From positions 665,501-729,500 of the forward strand of contig JAHQIY010000005.1 of assembly GCA_019054805.1 (NCBI GenBank): 64,000 nucleotides of DNA, in the 5' to 3' direction. The notes under the pieces are model-generated. The model ran no database searches. It saw only the letters and a list, made by a program, of their open reading frames with translations, and was not told the origin of the DNA. Shown here piece after piece: positions 32,587-43,940 of the stretch. Both the position numbers and the translations under genes were made by a program. The DNA is from Brachionus manjavacas. Lineage: Eukaryota; Rotifera; Eurotatoria; Ploima; Brachionidae. The first letter of the stretch is position 1; the number at the start of each line of letters is the position of its first letter.

Positions 32587-32647
32587 GTAGTGGTATTTGT
32601 AACATTAATAAGCGGTTGCCTCTTTTTAATGTTACAAATACCACTAC
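32587..32647. repeat. Perfect 22-bp stem, 17-nt loop hairpin
   Basis: GTAGTGGTATTTGTAACATT plus AA at 32587-32608 is exactly complementary to 32626-32647 with a 17-nt loop (TAAGCGGTTGCCTCTTT). No transposon ends are seen around it. Confidence 0.9.
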
Positions 32648-33587
32648 TATCTAATAGATTTGCAAAATCTCTGCAAAATGCACTACACTTTATTATATTG
32701 AAATTTAATTTCTGCTAAACTCTGCAAATTTAGCAGACTTTGATATTTGTTGCAATTTTGAATGTTGCACTATGCTGTATTCACAGAACCAAGTTTAAGC
32801 TTTTAGAAAAAAAGTTATTAAATTTTTTTTTAAATTTTTTTGTTCTTTTTATCATTTTGTTATGAATTTCACAAAACCCAAATAAATGTTGTTGAAAATT
32901 TAGAGCTTAAACTCCAACATTGATCTTTTAATCACAAAGTAGTTTGTAACCCTTGAGTAGAAAAAATCAATTTTTTTCTCAATATTTTTCGATTTTGCCA
33001 TCGTTCTTGTAAATTTTTGCTGTTTCTTAAATTATATTTCAATTTTTTTGAGTCATTTTTTATCAGCCTATCTTTCTAATTTTAAGCTTAATTTTTTCTA
33101 AAATTGGACTTGAAACTCTAAATATTGTGACTAAAAACAGTCTTAATACTCCAGAATAAACTTGTTAGGCAAATGCTTAAACTTGTTTAAACCAACCTGT
33201 CACAAGGCCAGAGTCCTCAAAATCCTAAATATTTTCAACTTTGAGGAACTTAATAAATTCTCAAAATTACCTTTTATTAATTCAAAGTGATGAAATCGAA
33301 TATGCATATTCGAACCGTAATTTGAATAAGTAGCTTCTCGAACAGAAATCAGCTTCTAATATAATATTTGAAATAAAAAAAAATATATTTAAATATTATT
33401 TTATTTTAATTTAAAAATTGAATTTCTAAAACATTCGAATTATAATTTGAACAAGTCTCTTGCTATACAGGATTAAACATGTCGTAATCATTGTTATTAT
33501 TAATTTTTTTTAATTTATCCAAAATTCACTCTTTGATCAAATAAAAAGATTAGATAGTTTTAAAACTCTTTTTATTAAAAAAAATAT
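32648..33587. other. AT-rich noncoding DNA
   Basis: Nothing supported. Its end is downstream of the EF-hand gene's stop codon and may hold its 3' UTR. Confidence 0.5.
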
Positions 33588-34934
33588 CTAAAAAAAGTAA
33601 AAAAATTTTTTAAAAGCTTTTATGAATTCATTCAAGCTAATAAAATCATTATTATTTTGATTATTATCTAAATTTTTAAAAAAAAAATCCACTTCATTAT
33701 CACTGCATTTTCTGCCCAATTGACTTTTCAGCTTTTTAAATAAACATCTGGCCTCTTCCAAAGTCAAAATTCCATTACCTTCTTGATCAATCTGAGCGAA
33801 TACGCCTGTCACAAAGCTTAAAAATTGTGACTTATTAGACTCTGAACAAAGAGAAATTTTTTCCACTTGGGATTTGTATTCAGATAGACCCTCTTGATCC
33901 AAATCAACCAGTCGTAAGGCATCCAAATCGCCTTCCAATTCATGCACATTTCCTTTAGAATCAGCTGCGAGGACCAAATTTTGGGGAGTTTTGATATCTA
34001 ACACAAATTGCGGCAATTCTTGTGCTGATTTTAACCAGCTACCGTAACGTTGTGCATAATCCGCCGGATTAGCTTTAACAATTCCCAAATAGTTAACCTC
34101 TTTTTTGATTACTACCTGAGGAGTTTCCCATTGCACAATCACATTTTTTGGATTTACTACTTTTGGATCCGGCTGATCTGATTGTTTAAAAATTACCTTG
34201 CGTTTTGCTTGTGAATACGGCAACCAGCGTTCAACAATAATTGTTTGTGGTTTGCTTGGCAAAGGTGCAAGACGTTCTATGATAACTTTACGTGGTGGTG
34301 GAGGAAGTTTTCTACCACTGATTGTGATTATTTTTTTTCCCAATTGTTCTGGCTGTTTAGGTGGCCCTTCTCTAATAACCAAAGGTTCTGGAGTCGAAGG
34401 TCTTGCAGGTTGCTGACGAATTATCAATGGCGGGGCAGGACAAGTCAAAATATTTGGTTGTTGTTGAATTATGATTTCTCCTGGAGTCGGCGGAGTTGGT
34501 GGTCTTAGATACCTTATGGCAATCTCTTGAATATACTCTAACTTTTGCTGAGATTTTTTTTTTATTACTTCAGGTTCTTGGTCTTCATTTATTTTATAAT
34601 TAGAAATTGGTTCATTTCCTTTCCAATTTAATTCTTCTTGCTTATTGATCCATTGACCACGTTGACCCAGAATTGTTATTTCGTCGTTCCCTTCTAAGCT
34701 TACAGGAGTTAGAGACCGTAAAATTGTCTTTTCCATTTCAGATACATAACTTTGGTTCACTTGCAAATCCAAACCAATCTGGTCACTTGTGGTCGATTTA
34801 GAATCAGAATGCACAAGTCGAGTGGTTACATTTTCAAATGAATATGCTGATGACTCGTGAATCGGTTTCAAATTTTGGTATTTTTGCAAAGTGGTTAATG
34901 AATCAGTGAGAGCCTCGTCTGATCGAAAAGACAT
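33588..34934 (-). CDS. EF-hand protein with Pro/Val-rich repeat region
   Basis: Intronless ORF of 448 residues. Residues 1-140 are polar and unstructured. About 145-290 is a low-complexity array of short units alternating prolines with hydrophobic-charged strands (PPLIIRQQPARPSTPEPLVI; VIIERLAPLPSKPQTIIVE; RWLPYSQAKRKVIF). This pattern recalls the Val/Pro-Glu repeats of cytoskeletal articulin/alveolin-type proteins, though I cannot assign the family. A conserved-looking segment follows (NYLGIVKANPADYAQRYGSW). The C-terminus has one canonical EF-hand (loop DQEGNGILTLEE) and a second degenerate one (DNNQNNNDFISLNE, two residues too long). A calcium-responsive structural or ciliary/cytoskeletal role is an inference. 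Start chosen at the first Met of the open frame. Confidence 0.75.
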   Translation of the reverse strand: MSFRSDEALTDSLTTLQKYQNLKPIHESSAYSFENVTTRLVHSDSKSTTSDQIGLDLQVNQSYVSEMEKTILRSLTPVSLEGNDEITILGQRGQWINKQEELNWKGNEPISNYKINEDQEPEVIKKKSQQKLEYIQEIAIRYLRPPTPPTPGEIIIQQQPNILTCPAPPLIIRQQPARPSTPEPLVIREGPPKQPEQLGKKIITISGRKLPPPPRKVIIERLAPLPSKPQTIIVERWLPYSQAKRKVIFKQSDQPDPKVVNPKNVIVQWETPQVVIKKEVNYLGIVKANPADYAQRYGSWLKSAQELPQFVLDIKTPQNLVLAADSKGNVHELEGDLDALRLVDLDQEGLSEYKSQVEKISLCSESNKSQFLSFVTGVFAQIDQEGNGILTLEEARCLFKKLKSQLGRKCSDNEVDFFFKNLDNNQNNNDFISLNEFIKAFKKFFYFF

Positions 34935-36373
34935 TTTTTAGTAATTTTTTAATTTTTAAAAATAAAAAAATAACAAAAGAATATTTATATATTTATTCTT
35001 GTATAACTGAAGAGCCTGTCAGGTAATTTTTTTTTTGAAAATTAAATTGAAAATCAATATTCTAAATAAGAAGCCGAAATTGAATTTCCCATTTTCGGCA
35101 AGAGAGTTGTTCTTTGTTCTTTAAGTTATTAATTAATTATTAAACATATCCGAGATGTATTTTACGATCAAAATCAATGAATTGCTTGTTGTAATTAATG
35201 AACCTAATTATCTACAGCATGAAAATGGGACATTAGTTGCCAATTTTGGCCGTCCATTTAAATCAAGTTTAAAATGCTAAACTTAAATATTCGGATATTT
35301 AGCTCAAATGATTAAATTGGAGAAATTTTAAACAAAAAATATATTGTTGTCCATGATCTGAAACGAAGTTTGTTGCTTTCTTGATTTTTGATTTTATCTT
35401 AGTCTTTTAAGCTTAAAATGTGTCATTCTTTTAGTATAAGAAAAAAAGATTAATGTTAAAATTAATTAACTCAAAAAAGCTTGGAAAATTTTTTCAAGAT
35501 TTTTTTACTTGGGGTCATACAAATAAAAATATGTAGTTTTTAGATTTTATTTTATTAAATAAAGTGGAAGTGGAGAAAAAAAAATATTTGAATAAATTTG
35601 AATCAGTATTATCATTGACAATGGTCATTAAAGTATTTTAATGTTTCAATATCATAATCTTAATATAATAATAAATAAAAATGAAGAGCCATCAATTTAG
35701 CATCTTTTCTTTTAAATAATATATTTTAAACTTTATTGAAGATTAAAAAAAATATTTCTTAATGCAATTTATTTGTGCATTTTTTTTGCTTGATGGATAC
35801 AATTGCTTTTGTAAATTCTCAGTTTTTGGACTAAGAAAATAGTCAAGTAATGATTCAAACAACTAAATTTAATTTAAAGTTTACTGAATGGTATTCAAAA
35901 TTTTTTAACTGTTTCACTGTTTAAAAGTACTCACTAAAGTATATTGATAAAAGAACTTTTTTTTTTGCTAACAGAAAATAATCATTTTGTTGTTTATTTA
36001 TTTACTTTTTTATTTAAAAAGATATGGTAACTTAACTTTAGTACATTAGAAATCTGTTAATTATTTTTTTCTGTTACACTGATTAAGAAAAATCTCATAT
36101 CTATTTATTTACAATCTAAGTCAGTGATAAATTTAAGAGTTTTAAAAAGAAATTTATTAAAATAAATTGAATCTTTAAAAAAGAAACAAAAATTCAACAT
36201 CAGATTCTTTTAATAATTTTCAATTCCTCAACGCTTCATTGCAACTCTTTGAATTCTTTCCACGATTTTTTATTTTCTCCAAGTTGTAAAAGAACTATCG
36301 GAATATCATCAATCTAATAGAGAATGATTATTATCTTAAAGGAAAATCGGCGATAAAGTTCAGAGCAATAATA
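34935..36373. other. AT-rich intergenic DNA
   Basis: Between the EF-hand gene's start (minus strand) and the 3' end of the glycyl-tRNA synthetase gene. No gene recognised. Confidence 0.5.
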
Positions 36374-39062
36374 TTAATCAAAATTTTTGTTTTTCTCTTC
36401 TAAAAATGCTCTAGACATAGCTGTCAAAATCTTAGCTATTAAAATTACTTTAATTCTAACTTGTTCAGTTGTATCTCGATCTCTTACAGTTATTGTTCTA
36501 TCATGCAAAGTGTCATAATCTACTGTTACGGCATACGGTATTCCGCATTCATCTGATCTCCAATAGCGTCTGCCAATTGTTCCACTATTGTCGTCAATCT
36601 TATGAGAAATACCATTTTCTGTCAATAAATCAGCTACAAAAAGTATTAAAATAATCAATTGATTTTTTTTTAAATTACATATCAATTGAACAAATGGCTT
36701 AAGTTTTTGATCTGATTCATTCAAAGGCAAAATGTTACACTTGAATGGAGCTAGCTGATATGGAAAGGATAAAAACTAAGAAAATAATTTTTTTAAATTT
36801 TTTAATTAATTCGATTAATATTTCTTATCAACTTTTTTTGTGGAATTGGATCTTGTTTTGTAATTATGCTCTAATATGGTGTACATTATTCTTCCGATTC
36901 CAAATGATGGTTCAATGACATGAGGGAAAAATTGCTCCTTTATATTTTCTATTGTGTTTAAGCGATCAGCTTTTAAATCTACGCCAGTAAACTCTGAATG
37001 CATTTTCAGATCATAATCGGACCTGTCTGCTATTCCGGCGCATTCGATCCAGCCCTTTGAAAAATTTAAAAAAAAAAATTAAATTTTAATTCTTACGTAT
37101 GAAGTTAAGCATTCAAGGTCCCAACACTCATTGGCATAATGAGCCATTTCATTGCACAAATGTTGCCTGAAACGGATTTTGTCTTCATTTATTCCAACTT
37201 TAATGCAGAATTCATTTATTCGGCCAATATAGTACGCAATTATTTCACTTTTGATAATTTTCTATTATTAAAAACTTTTAAATTAATTTAAATTTAGTAA
37301 TGGACTAATTAATAATAATGATAATAATAAGCTACAGCAGGAGACCTGCGGAGCGAGACTGGATGTAGTCTCGCTATGGTAGCTATCTTTCTGCCAGAAA
37401 AAAAATAAATTTTTGCTTATTCCATTGTCTTCTAATGATTCAACTTCTGTTCATTAATTTAATTTTTTTTCTTCTTTTTTTTTATTAGCGTTTTTAATCG
37501 ACATTTTATCTTATTTTAATATTTTTCAAATTTGTTTTAATCAACCTTCCAAAAAGAATTCTCTAAATTTAAAAAAATGTGAACATGATCATAAATTTAA
37601 AATCTTAATTAACTTTTAGTAATTTTAGTTTATGGGATAATAGAGGAAAAATTATTTAAAAATTTTTCATTTTTCGTTCTAAAATTTACAATCCCATAAC
37701 ATTAATTATTAAAGTTGTCCATGAAATTTTAATTAATGAATAAATAAAAAATAACCTTATTAATTGCATCACGAAGTTTAATTTTTTGCGAAAGTTTGGA
37801 ATTAAGTTGACAATGCTCATCTAAAATGTTGACATACAGATTTTCAACTCGATTAAATTTTTCATATTTGGAATTCTTTTGAACAGGATCAACAAAATGC
37901 TCAATTTCTGCCATCAAAAATTCGCGCTGCCTTATCAATCCACTTTTGGGACTAATCTCATTTCGGAATGATTTTCCGATTTGTGATACAGTTAAAGGTA
38001 GTTTTTTCTGGTTAAAATCGTACAAACGCTTAAAATTTAAGAAAATTCCTTGAGCAGTCTCAGGTCGCATGTAGCCGATATTTCCGTGAGATCCAATTTC
38101 TGTTTTAAACATTAAATTAAATGGACTAGCGGCAGAAAGTGGATTATTTTTGGGAGATTTTATGTGAAATTTTTGAATCACCTCATCTATTTTGTGTAAA
38201 TCAATTAGCTCAGAATTTTCGATCATCGCCAAAACCTGCCTGAGCTCCTGATCTTTTGACTTTTTTAATAATTTTTCAATTTCAGACTTCAATAAATGAT
38301 CAACCCGGTAAGACTCATTTGTTTTTAGATCTCGTACCATAATATCCGAAAATTTGCTCAAATGACCTGATGCCTTTAGGACCTGTTCGGGAGTCAAGAT
38401 AGAACAGTCAACTTGAAAAATATTATCTCTTAGAATAAAATGATTTTTCCATTGGGACAGCAAATTATTTTGTAGAGCACAACCAAGGGGTCCCAGGTCG
38501 TAAAGCCCAGATACGCCTCCGTATAATGTGAATGATTGATCATAGAAAAAACGGTCTTTGAGCATTAATTCAATATTTTTAGAATCTGTTCTGAAATTTT
38601 TTTCTACCTCTAAATATTTTTCTATCTAAAAATTTTATGTTTTAGTATTCAAATTATTTTACAATTTAAAATATTAAATTACTTTTTGGCGAAAGAAAAA
38701 TTGGTGTTTTGCCAAGCTTTCGACAGCTTGATTTATTTCGTCTTGTGAGCTATTTGGGGTATTTTTTAGTTTCCGAACTAACTCGGCCTTAAATGAAGCT
38801 AAATGTCGATTTAATTTCTATATTTGATAAAAAAGTCACTACTGACTTGATCTCTTATTGATTGCTTCAAATCATTAACCTCATTTTCCAATTCTTTATC
38901 AGGAAGCTCATTTTGAATATAAAATTGAACTTTTTTTTTAATTTTTTCTTCAAGTTTTTTTGAATTTACAGTTTGATTTGGAATCAATGTCGAATATTTA
39001 CTTAAATTAAACAGACTGGCCAATTTGGAAACTGAGCCACGATGTAATTTTATAATATTCAT
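36374..39062 (-). CDS. GARS1: Glycyl-tRNA synthetase (class II), probable mitochondrial presequence
   Basis: Seven exons on minus: 39062-38847, 38817-38683, 38625-37756, 37261-37097, 37054-36833, 36775-36679, 36633-36374; about 654 residues. It ligates glycine to tRNA-Gly. N-terminus MNIIKLHRGSVSKLASLFNL is basic and amphipathic like a mitochondrial presequence. A WHEP-like helix pair follows (ELVRKLKNTPNSSQDEINQA). Catalytic core: RFFYDQSFTLYGGVSGLYDL, motif 1 (GPLGCALQNNLLSQW), YMRPETAQGIFLNFKRL, motif 2 (SFRNEISPKSGLIRQREF), motif 3 (EPSFGIGRIMYTILEH). The anticodon-binding domain is GISHKIDDNSGTIGRRYWRS to RDRDTTEQVRIK. Compared with the animal enzyme, the insertion of about 85 residues between SDYDL and the VIEPSFG motif is almost gone. 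Introns are 29 (questionable), 57, 494, 42, 57 and 45 nt; intron 3 holds repeat D copy 4. Confidence 0.9.
37330..37384 (-). repeat. Structured repeat D, copy 4 (three-way junction)
   Basis: In intron 3 of the glycyl-tRNA synthetase gene. Outer stem AGCTAC (37330-37335)/GTAGCT (37379-37384) encloses hairpin GCAGG-AGA-CCTGC (37337-37349) and hairpin GCGAGAC/GTCTCGC (37353-37374, 8-nt loop). On minus it is followed by (TTA)n-like sequence. Confidence 0.85.
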
Positions 39063-39803
39063 TTTATTTTTTATTTTTTTTTAAATTATATTTTTAATTT
39101 AATTATATTTCATGTGAAAATTTTAAAACAAAGTTAACTTAATATTACAAAAAAAACCAATTAAATGATAATCTTGAAAGTTTAATAATTCTTGATATTA
39201 AAAGGACTTATATCATTTTTTAGAGTAGGTGAGGGAAGACCGATTTTTGACTAAAAACCCGGGTTTATATGTAAGGTTTTACGGTAATTTTTAAATTTAA
39301 AAATTTAAAATTTATATAAAAAAATAGGATGGGACGAGCGATACGTTTTTATTAGAACCGCTATAAATGTTTATATGAAGCAATTCAAAGATTAGCGATA
39401 AAATGACCATAGCAATCTTAAACCAATTTTTTTAATCTTGTTTTCAAAATCTTTTTAGAAATTATCATTTCTAAGATAATAAATCTAATGATTCTTATTA
39501 GGATCTTATCTTATTTAGCTTAAAATACAAAACAGATAACATTTACCGGTATTGTATTGCTGTATTCTGCCAACCTGTTTTTTGATAATTATTCGAGAAT
39601 ACTTATTTATGTATTCTTTCCAAAAAAGAAAAGTTAATTTTTTAAAATATGTATTCGAGAATACATCAGAACACTTATTTTTGGAAATATTTTAAATTTA
39701 TTTTTATAATTTCAAAATCTAATTTGATAGATTTAATAAAAATTGATAATTTAAATTTTTTCTTATAATTTTTAAAAACCTCTAAATTGACTCCAATTAG
39801 TAA
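39063..39803. other. AT-rich DNA with palindromic motifs
   Basis: Upstream of the synthetase gene. It contains ATTCGAGAATAC palindromes near 39590 and 39650, and the motif AAGGTTTTACGGTAATT at 39276, which recurs at 40616 in the same orientation. Confidence 0.45.
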
Positions 39804-40031
39804 TAATTTTATTATTAAATAATAAAAAAATGTGGTTTAAAAATAATATGGTCTTTTCACACTCACATGGTCTTATTCTTATTAGGATTTTATAATAGAA
39901 AATAGCTGCCATGTATTCGGAATACTTTTGATCAATTTGAGAATAAGAATTCAAGCAAAAAATTTTTTGTGAGTGTGAAAAGACCATATTATTTTTAAAC
40001 CACATTTTTTTATTATTTAATAATAAAATTA
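39804..40031. repeat. Perfect 64-bp inverted repeat, 100-bp spacer
   Basis: 39804-39867 is exactly reverse-complemented at 39968-40031. The arms hold AATGTGGTTTAAAAATAATA and GGTCTTTTCACACTCACA. The spacer includes GTATTCGGAATAC. Perfect arms in otherwise decayed DNA suggest a recent event. Confidence 0.93.
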
Positions 40032-40037
40032 ATAAAT

Positions 40038-40301
40038 AGAATTTGGGATGAATTTGATTCCGCTTTAATTTCAAGTTCATTTGAAAAATCAGGCATAACA
40101 TTCAATTTTGTCGAAGACTACCACAGCCAATTAAGACATTTTATCATTAATCATGAATTCAGTGATGACGTTGTTCCAGATGAATCGACGAATATTGATG
40201 GCTTGAATGAAAGTAAGGATTGTTTGTTTGAAGAAGGCAATACAGAGTTAGATGAGTCAATGGACGAAAGCTTTGATAGTGATGATAAGGAAGAGATTTA
40301 A
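40038..40301 (+). pseudogene. DDE transposase C-terminal fragment (pogo/Tigger-like)
   Basis: Open frame of 87 codons without its own start, ending in a stop. RIWDEFDSALISSSFEKSGI followed by an acidic tail (DESMDESFDSDDKEEI) resembles the C-terminus of pogo/Tigger DDE transposases (W..I....I..SF.KCGI, then acidic residues). It begins right after the right arm of the 64-bp inverted repeat, and the catalytic domain is missing. Confidence 0.55.
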
Positions 40302-42090
40302 AAACTTATAGATTTTCAAATTACACATTTACATATTTTTATTGTCAAATTTAAAGTAAATAATCAATACCGAATTTTTTTTACAAACAAATGAATTGAT
40401 TTTAATTAATTTTTATTTTTTTCAGAAAATTATTTTGTTAGCCCTGGAATATACAACAATTTTTTTATTAGCCCATGTTTTTTCTCTTTTAAATTGTCTA
40501 AATATCTCTAGGATAGCATGATTTTCCCAAAAAAAAAAATAAATTAAGCCCTCTTTAGAAAAATCATAAGGCCATTTATTATATTTTTTGCATATTGTCC
40601 GCGTTGGTAGTATTTAAGGTTTTACGGTAATTATAATTAATAAATTATTTTTTTCTAGAAATACAAAAATTTTTTTGGGCGGTTTATTTTACTAAAAGAT
40701 TTAAGGATTTCGAAATCAAAACTTTAAGAAAAATGAACCGTTTTTAAGAAATTATTAAAAAAAATTATTTTTTTTATTACATTTTATTCAAAAAAATATT
40801 ATAATTTATCAAAAAATCTTAAAAAGCCTTTGGACCGGTGAGATGGGTGGTCACAGTTGGTCGATCGTGACGGCCGGTTTCTGAACCCGCCTTTTTTTGC
40901 TTTACAATTTCTAAAATGTCCTCATTAAAATGAATTTTTATTTTTCTTATTTTTTGTTCTAAATAATAACACGAATATATTTTTTTTATTTTATTTAATA
41001 TTTAATTTTTCAGTGTAAAATTTGTTTATAAAATAGAATTATTAGAGGCAGAATTTCTAAAATATAAATTAAAGTTCAAAAGATCCAAATTGGTTTAAAA
41101 ATAAGCATTTTCTAGTAAAATACATCTTGAGTAATTATTTGTACATATAATTTATTTATTATAGTTCTATAAGACGCAGCAAAACATAATTTAATATTTT
41201 GAATATTTACAATCGAAAGGCAATTAAAGAAGGCAATAAGAATCACGAGTTAACTTGAATGTACATTTATTATTTCACTATTCGAGAAGCTTTTTTAGAG
41301 TAATGCAATTTTTCTCTTTACCTTTAGCTTTTAAATATTTACAATTATTTTTATATTAAATTTTATCGATTAAATCAAATTTAATTCTCAATTATGGTTG
41401 AAAGAGGTAAGAAAATTTTCCTTTTTTTGCGATATTTTTTAATAAGATTTTAGCTTATGTAGGATTATTTTATTCAAGAACTTTTTTTAAATGCGTAATT
41501 AATAAAAATTACTTTAATAAATTTAATTGAACATGGAGTTCTTAGCAAATTTATTTATTAAATAAAGATTTTTTTCATTTTTTAAATTAATTTAAAATTA
41601 ACTATTTTAAACTAAATTCAAATATCTAAATTGTTTTATTTTTATTTGACGACTTTTTTCACAGCAGCGGGCTCATTATAATTTAGCATGAGTTGATTTT
41701 TAGATCTTGCTTTATTCATAACTTTTTCTAATATCTGTGGTAAATTTTCTAGTTAAAATTATGCATGACTTCTTAGCTACCCAACAAAAAAAACTGTAAT
41801 AGTTTAATAATCAAAATTTTTCGAAATGTTTAAATTTCTCATTTAAGTCAAATTTTACTTCTTCTTAATTAAATCATTTTTTATTTCTTTTCGGATAGCT
41901 TTAAAAACTTAAATTGACAGAATTTTTTTTTAATTCTATTAATGGATTATAGATGATAAATAAAAATATTTGATCTTACTTAAATTCAAGTATGAAAAGG
42001 ATAAAAAATTAGTAATTTGATATGATTGATTCAAATTCTTGCTGATTATTGTTGAGAAATTTACTTTTTTCTATTCTAAAAAAAATTAAT
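40302..42090. other. AT-rich noncoding DNA
   Basis: Contains the second AAGGTTTTACGGTAATT (40616) and a GC-richer patch GGTGGTCACAGTTGGTCGAT at 40850. No gene recognised. Confidence 0.45.
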
Positions 42091-42200
42091 TCTCTGTAAG
42101 TAGTAGTAGTAGCAGTAGCTTCTGCGGTATAGTAGTTTATACCAGCGCAAAATTTGGGCTTAGCCATTAAGGCTATTGCAGGCTATTGTAATGCTCACTA
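42091..42200 (-). mobile_element. LINE 3' end with (CTA)n tail, copy 1
   Basis: On minus, GCGCTGGTATAAACTACTAT then ACCGCAG and (CTA)n. GGTATA/TATACC forms a perfect 6-bp hairpin. Same 3' end as the relic at 50455-51130. Confidence 0.6.
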
Positions 42201-43270
42201 CTGTTACTTTTAAATTTTGAAGCTTGGGATGTTTCTCAATAATTATAATTTATTAATAAAACGATGATTCTCTCTTATTTATTTTTAATCTAGTCATGAA
42301 ATAGACAATTTAAACGCCCAAAAGAAAACCTCACCTTTAATCAGTCTAAATAAAATTTGACATATCTTATTTTTACTAGTAAAATTCGAGCTTTTTAAAC
42401 ACATAAATAAGGAAATAAACAATTAATTATTAGGCTTCTAACTGGTGTAGGTTGACTTGGTAGTTAATTATTTTTTTTGAATGCCTCATTTTAAAAAACT
42501 TGTAAATTTCATATTTAATTCTTTAACTTGAGAGTAATAATTTATTTTTCTTTTTTGTCATTTAAGGAGTCTAAAAAATATCTTTCTTTTCTTAAAAACA
42601 GTTTATTCCCTTTTAAAAATTTAAATTTGAATAAATTATTTTCAGTAATCGACTTTGTTTTTTATTTAAATTTCAGGTTTCAAAAAGATGATTTTTTATT
42701 TTATTAGTTCCATTAAGTATTCTCTGGTTCTTAAATCAAATGAATTAAAATAATTTGAAAATTAATCATTAAGTATAAAAATATTTCTTTAACACGAAAG
42801 TTTAATTTAAAAAAAACCAATTATGTCAATCAAATTGGAAAAATTCTAATCAAAGAAATCAGCAATATGTAATTATGAAATTTTTGAAAAATTAATAATG
42901 ACGGAAAACGAATGATTGACTAATTTTTTTAGAGCTGTTTAAGTCGTATGAAAATTAGAAAGTATATTGTTGAATTTAATTGACACCAAAAAATTAGTTT
43001 ACAATTTAAACTGAAGATTTCATAAAAATATTCTAGGTGATAAAAAGTAAAACATTAATCTTTATTAAAAAAAGAACTTAAATAACAATTTAACATAATT
43101 TATAAGTATTCGAGGTTTTTTAGCCACAATTGTATCTTTGAGCCTCATTTACTTAGTCTCTTTAAAAAAAAAATTATTTAAAAAACTTTAGCTAGAATGA
43201 CATTTTATTAAAACATTTCGCAATTATTCAAAACAACAAAAACTTTAAAAAAAATTGTTTATGATTTAAA
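42201..43270. other. AT-rich upstream region of the DUSP gene
   Basis: No recognisable feature; its end presumably contains the promoter of the phosphatase gene. Confidence 0.45.
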
Positions 43271-43940
43271 ATGGGTTCAGGAATGAGTCGAGTAAGAAAT
43301 TAAAAAACCAGATTTTTGGAAAATTTAACTTGAATTTGGTAAAGGTTTTGCCAGGTCTCTACATTGGGTCTCTAAAGGACAGCCAAGACCGAGCACAAAT
43401 GAAAAGTAACAGAATAACCCATGTTGTTAGCGTAATCGAAGGTGCCAGACCGAATCCGAGTTTTAAGGAAGTCAAATATTTTTGTATAAATGCAAGTGAT
43501 TCACCTCACCAGGACTTACAGCAATATTTTTTAGAAGCCATTGAATTTATTCATAGAGCTAGGGTGCTAGAAAACGGAAATGTGCTAATACACTGGTAAT
43601 TAAATTTAAACAAAGATTTATTAATTTATTTTCAAAATTAATTAAATAAAGCTTGGCAGGTGTTTCCCGTAGTGTGACAATTGGAATTGCATATATGATG
43701 ACTTGTACGGATTTATCTTATGAAAAATGTCTAAATGCGGTACGAGGTGGGAGAAAAATTGCGAATCCAAATTTTGGTTTTCAGCGTCAATTGCAAAGTT
43801 ATGAATTTACCAGGGTCAAAACAGCCAGATGGAGACTGAATAAAAACTTTGGCCAGTCTAAATATGATGATGAAAAAGTCTGTAAAGAAAATATTGAAGC
43901 TTTTTGGCGACAATTCGACAGGAAAAAAATTGCCTGGTAA
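43271..43940 (+). CDS. Dual-specificity phosphatase, DUSP22/DUSP15-like
   Basis: Three exons: 43271-43291, 43345-43595, 43652-43940; introns of 53 and 56 nt with GT..AG ends. The first exon codes only MGSGMSR, found because family members start MGNGMxK followed by VLPGLYIG, which opens exon 2. Product 186 residues (human DUSP22, 184). The N-terminal MGSGMS is a myristoylation signal (Gly2), so membrane attachment is expected. The active-site loop HCLAGVSRS is created by splicing exon 2 (HC) to exon 3 (LAGVSRS), with catalytic Cys and Arg present. The general-acid Asp is in INASDSPHQDL. ANPNFGFQRQLQSYE is a typical DUSP C-terminal helix. DUSP22/15 act on MAPK/JNK and receptor signalling. I cannot decide between 22 and 15; one ancestral gene is likely. 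Confidence 0.92.

Noticed and set aside
39772-40101. 109-residue minus-strand ORF.
   Set aside because: It reads straight through the 64-bp inverted repeat and opposite to the transposase fragment; an accident of the palindrome.
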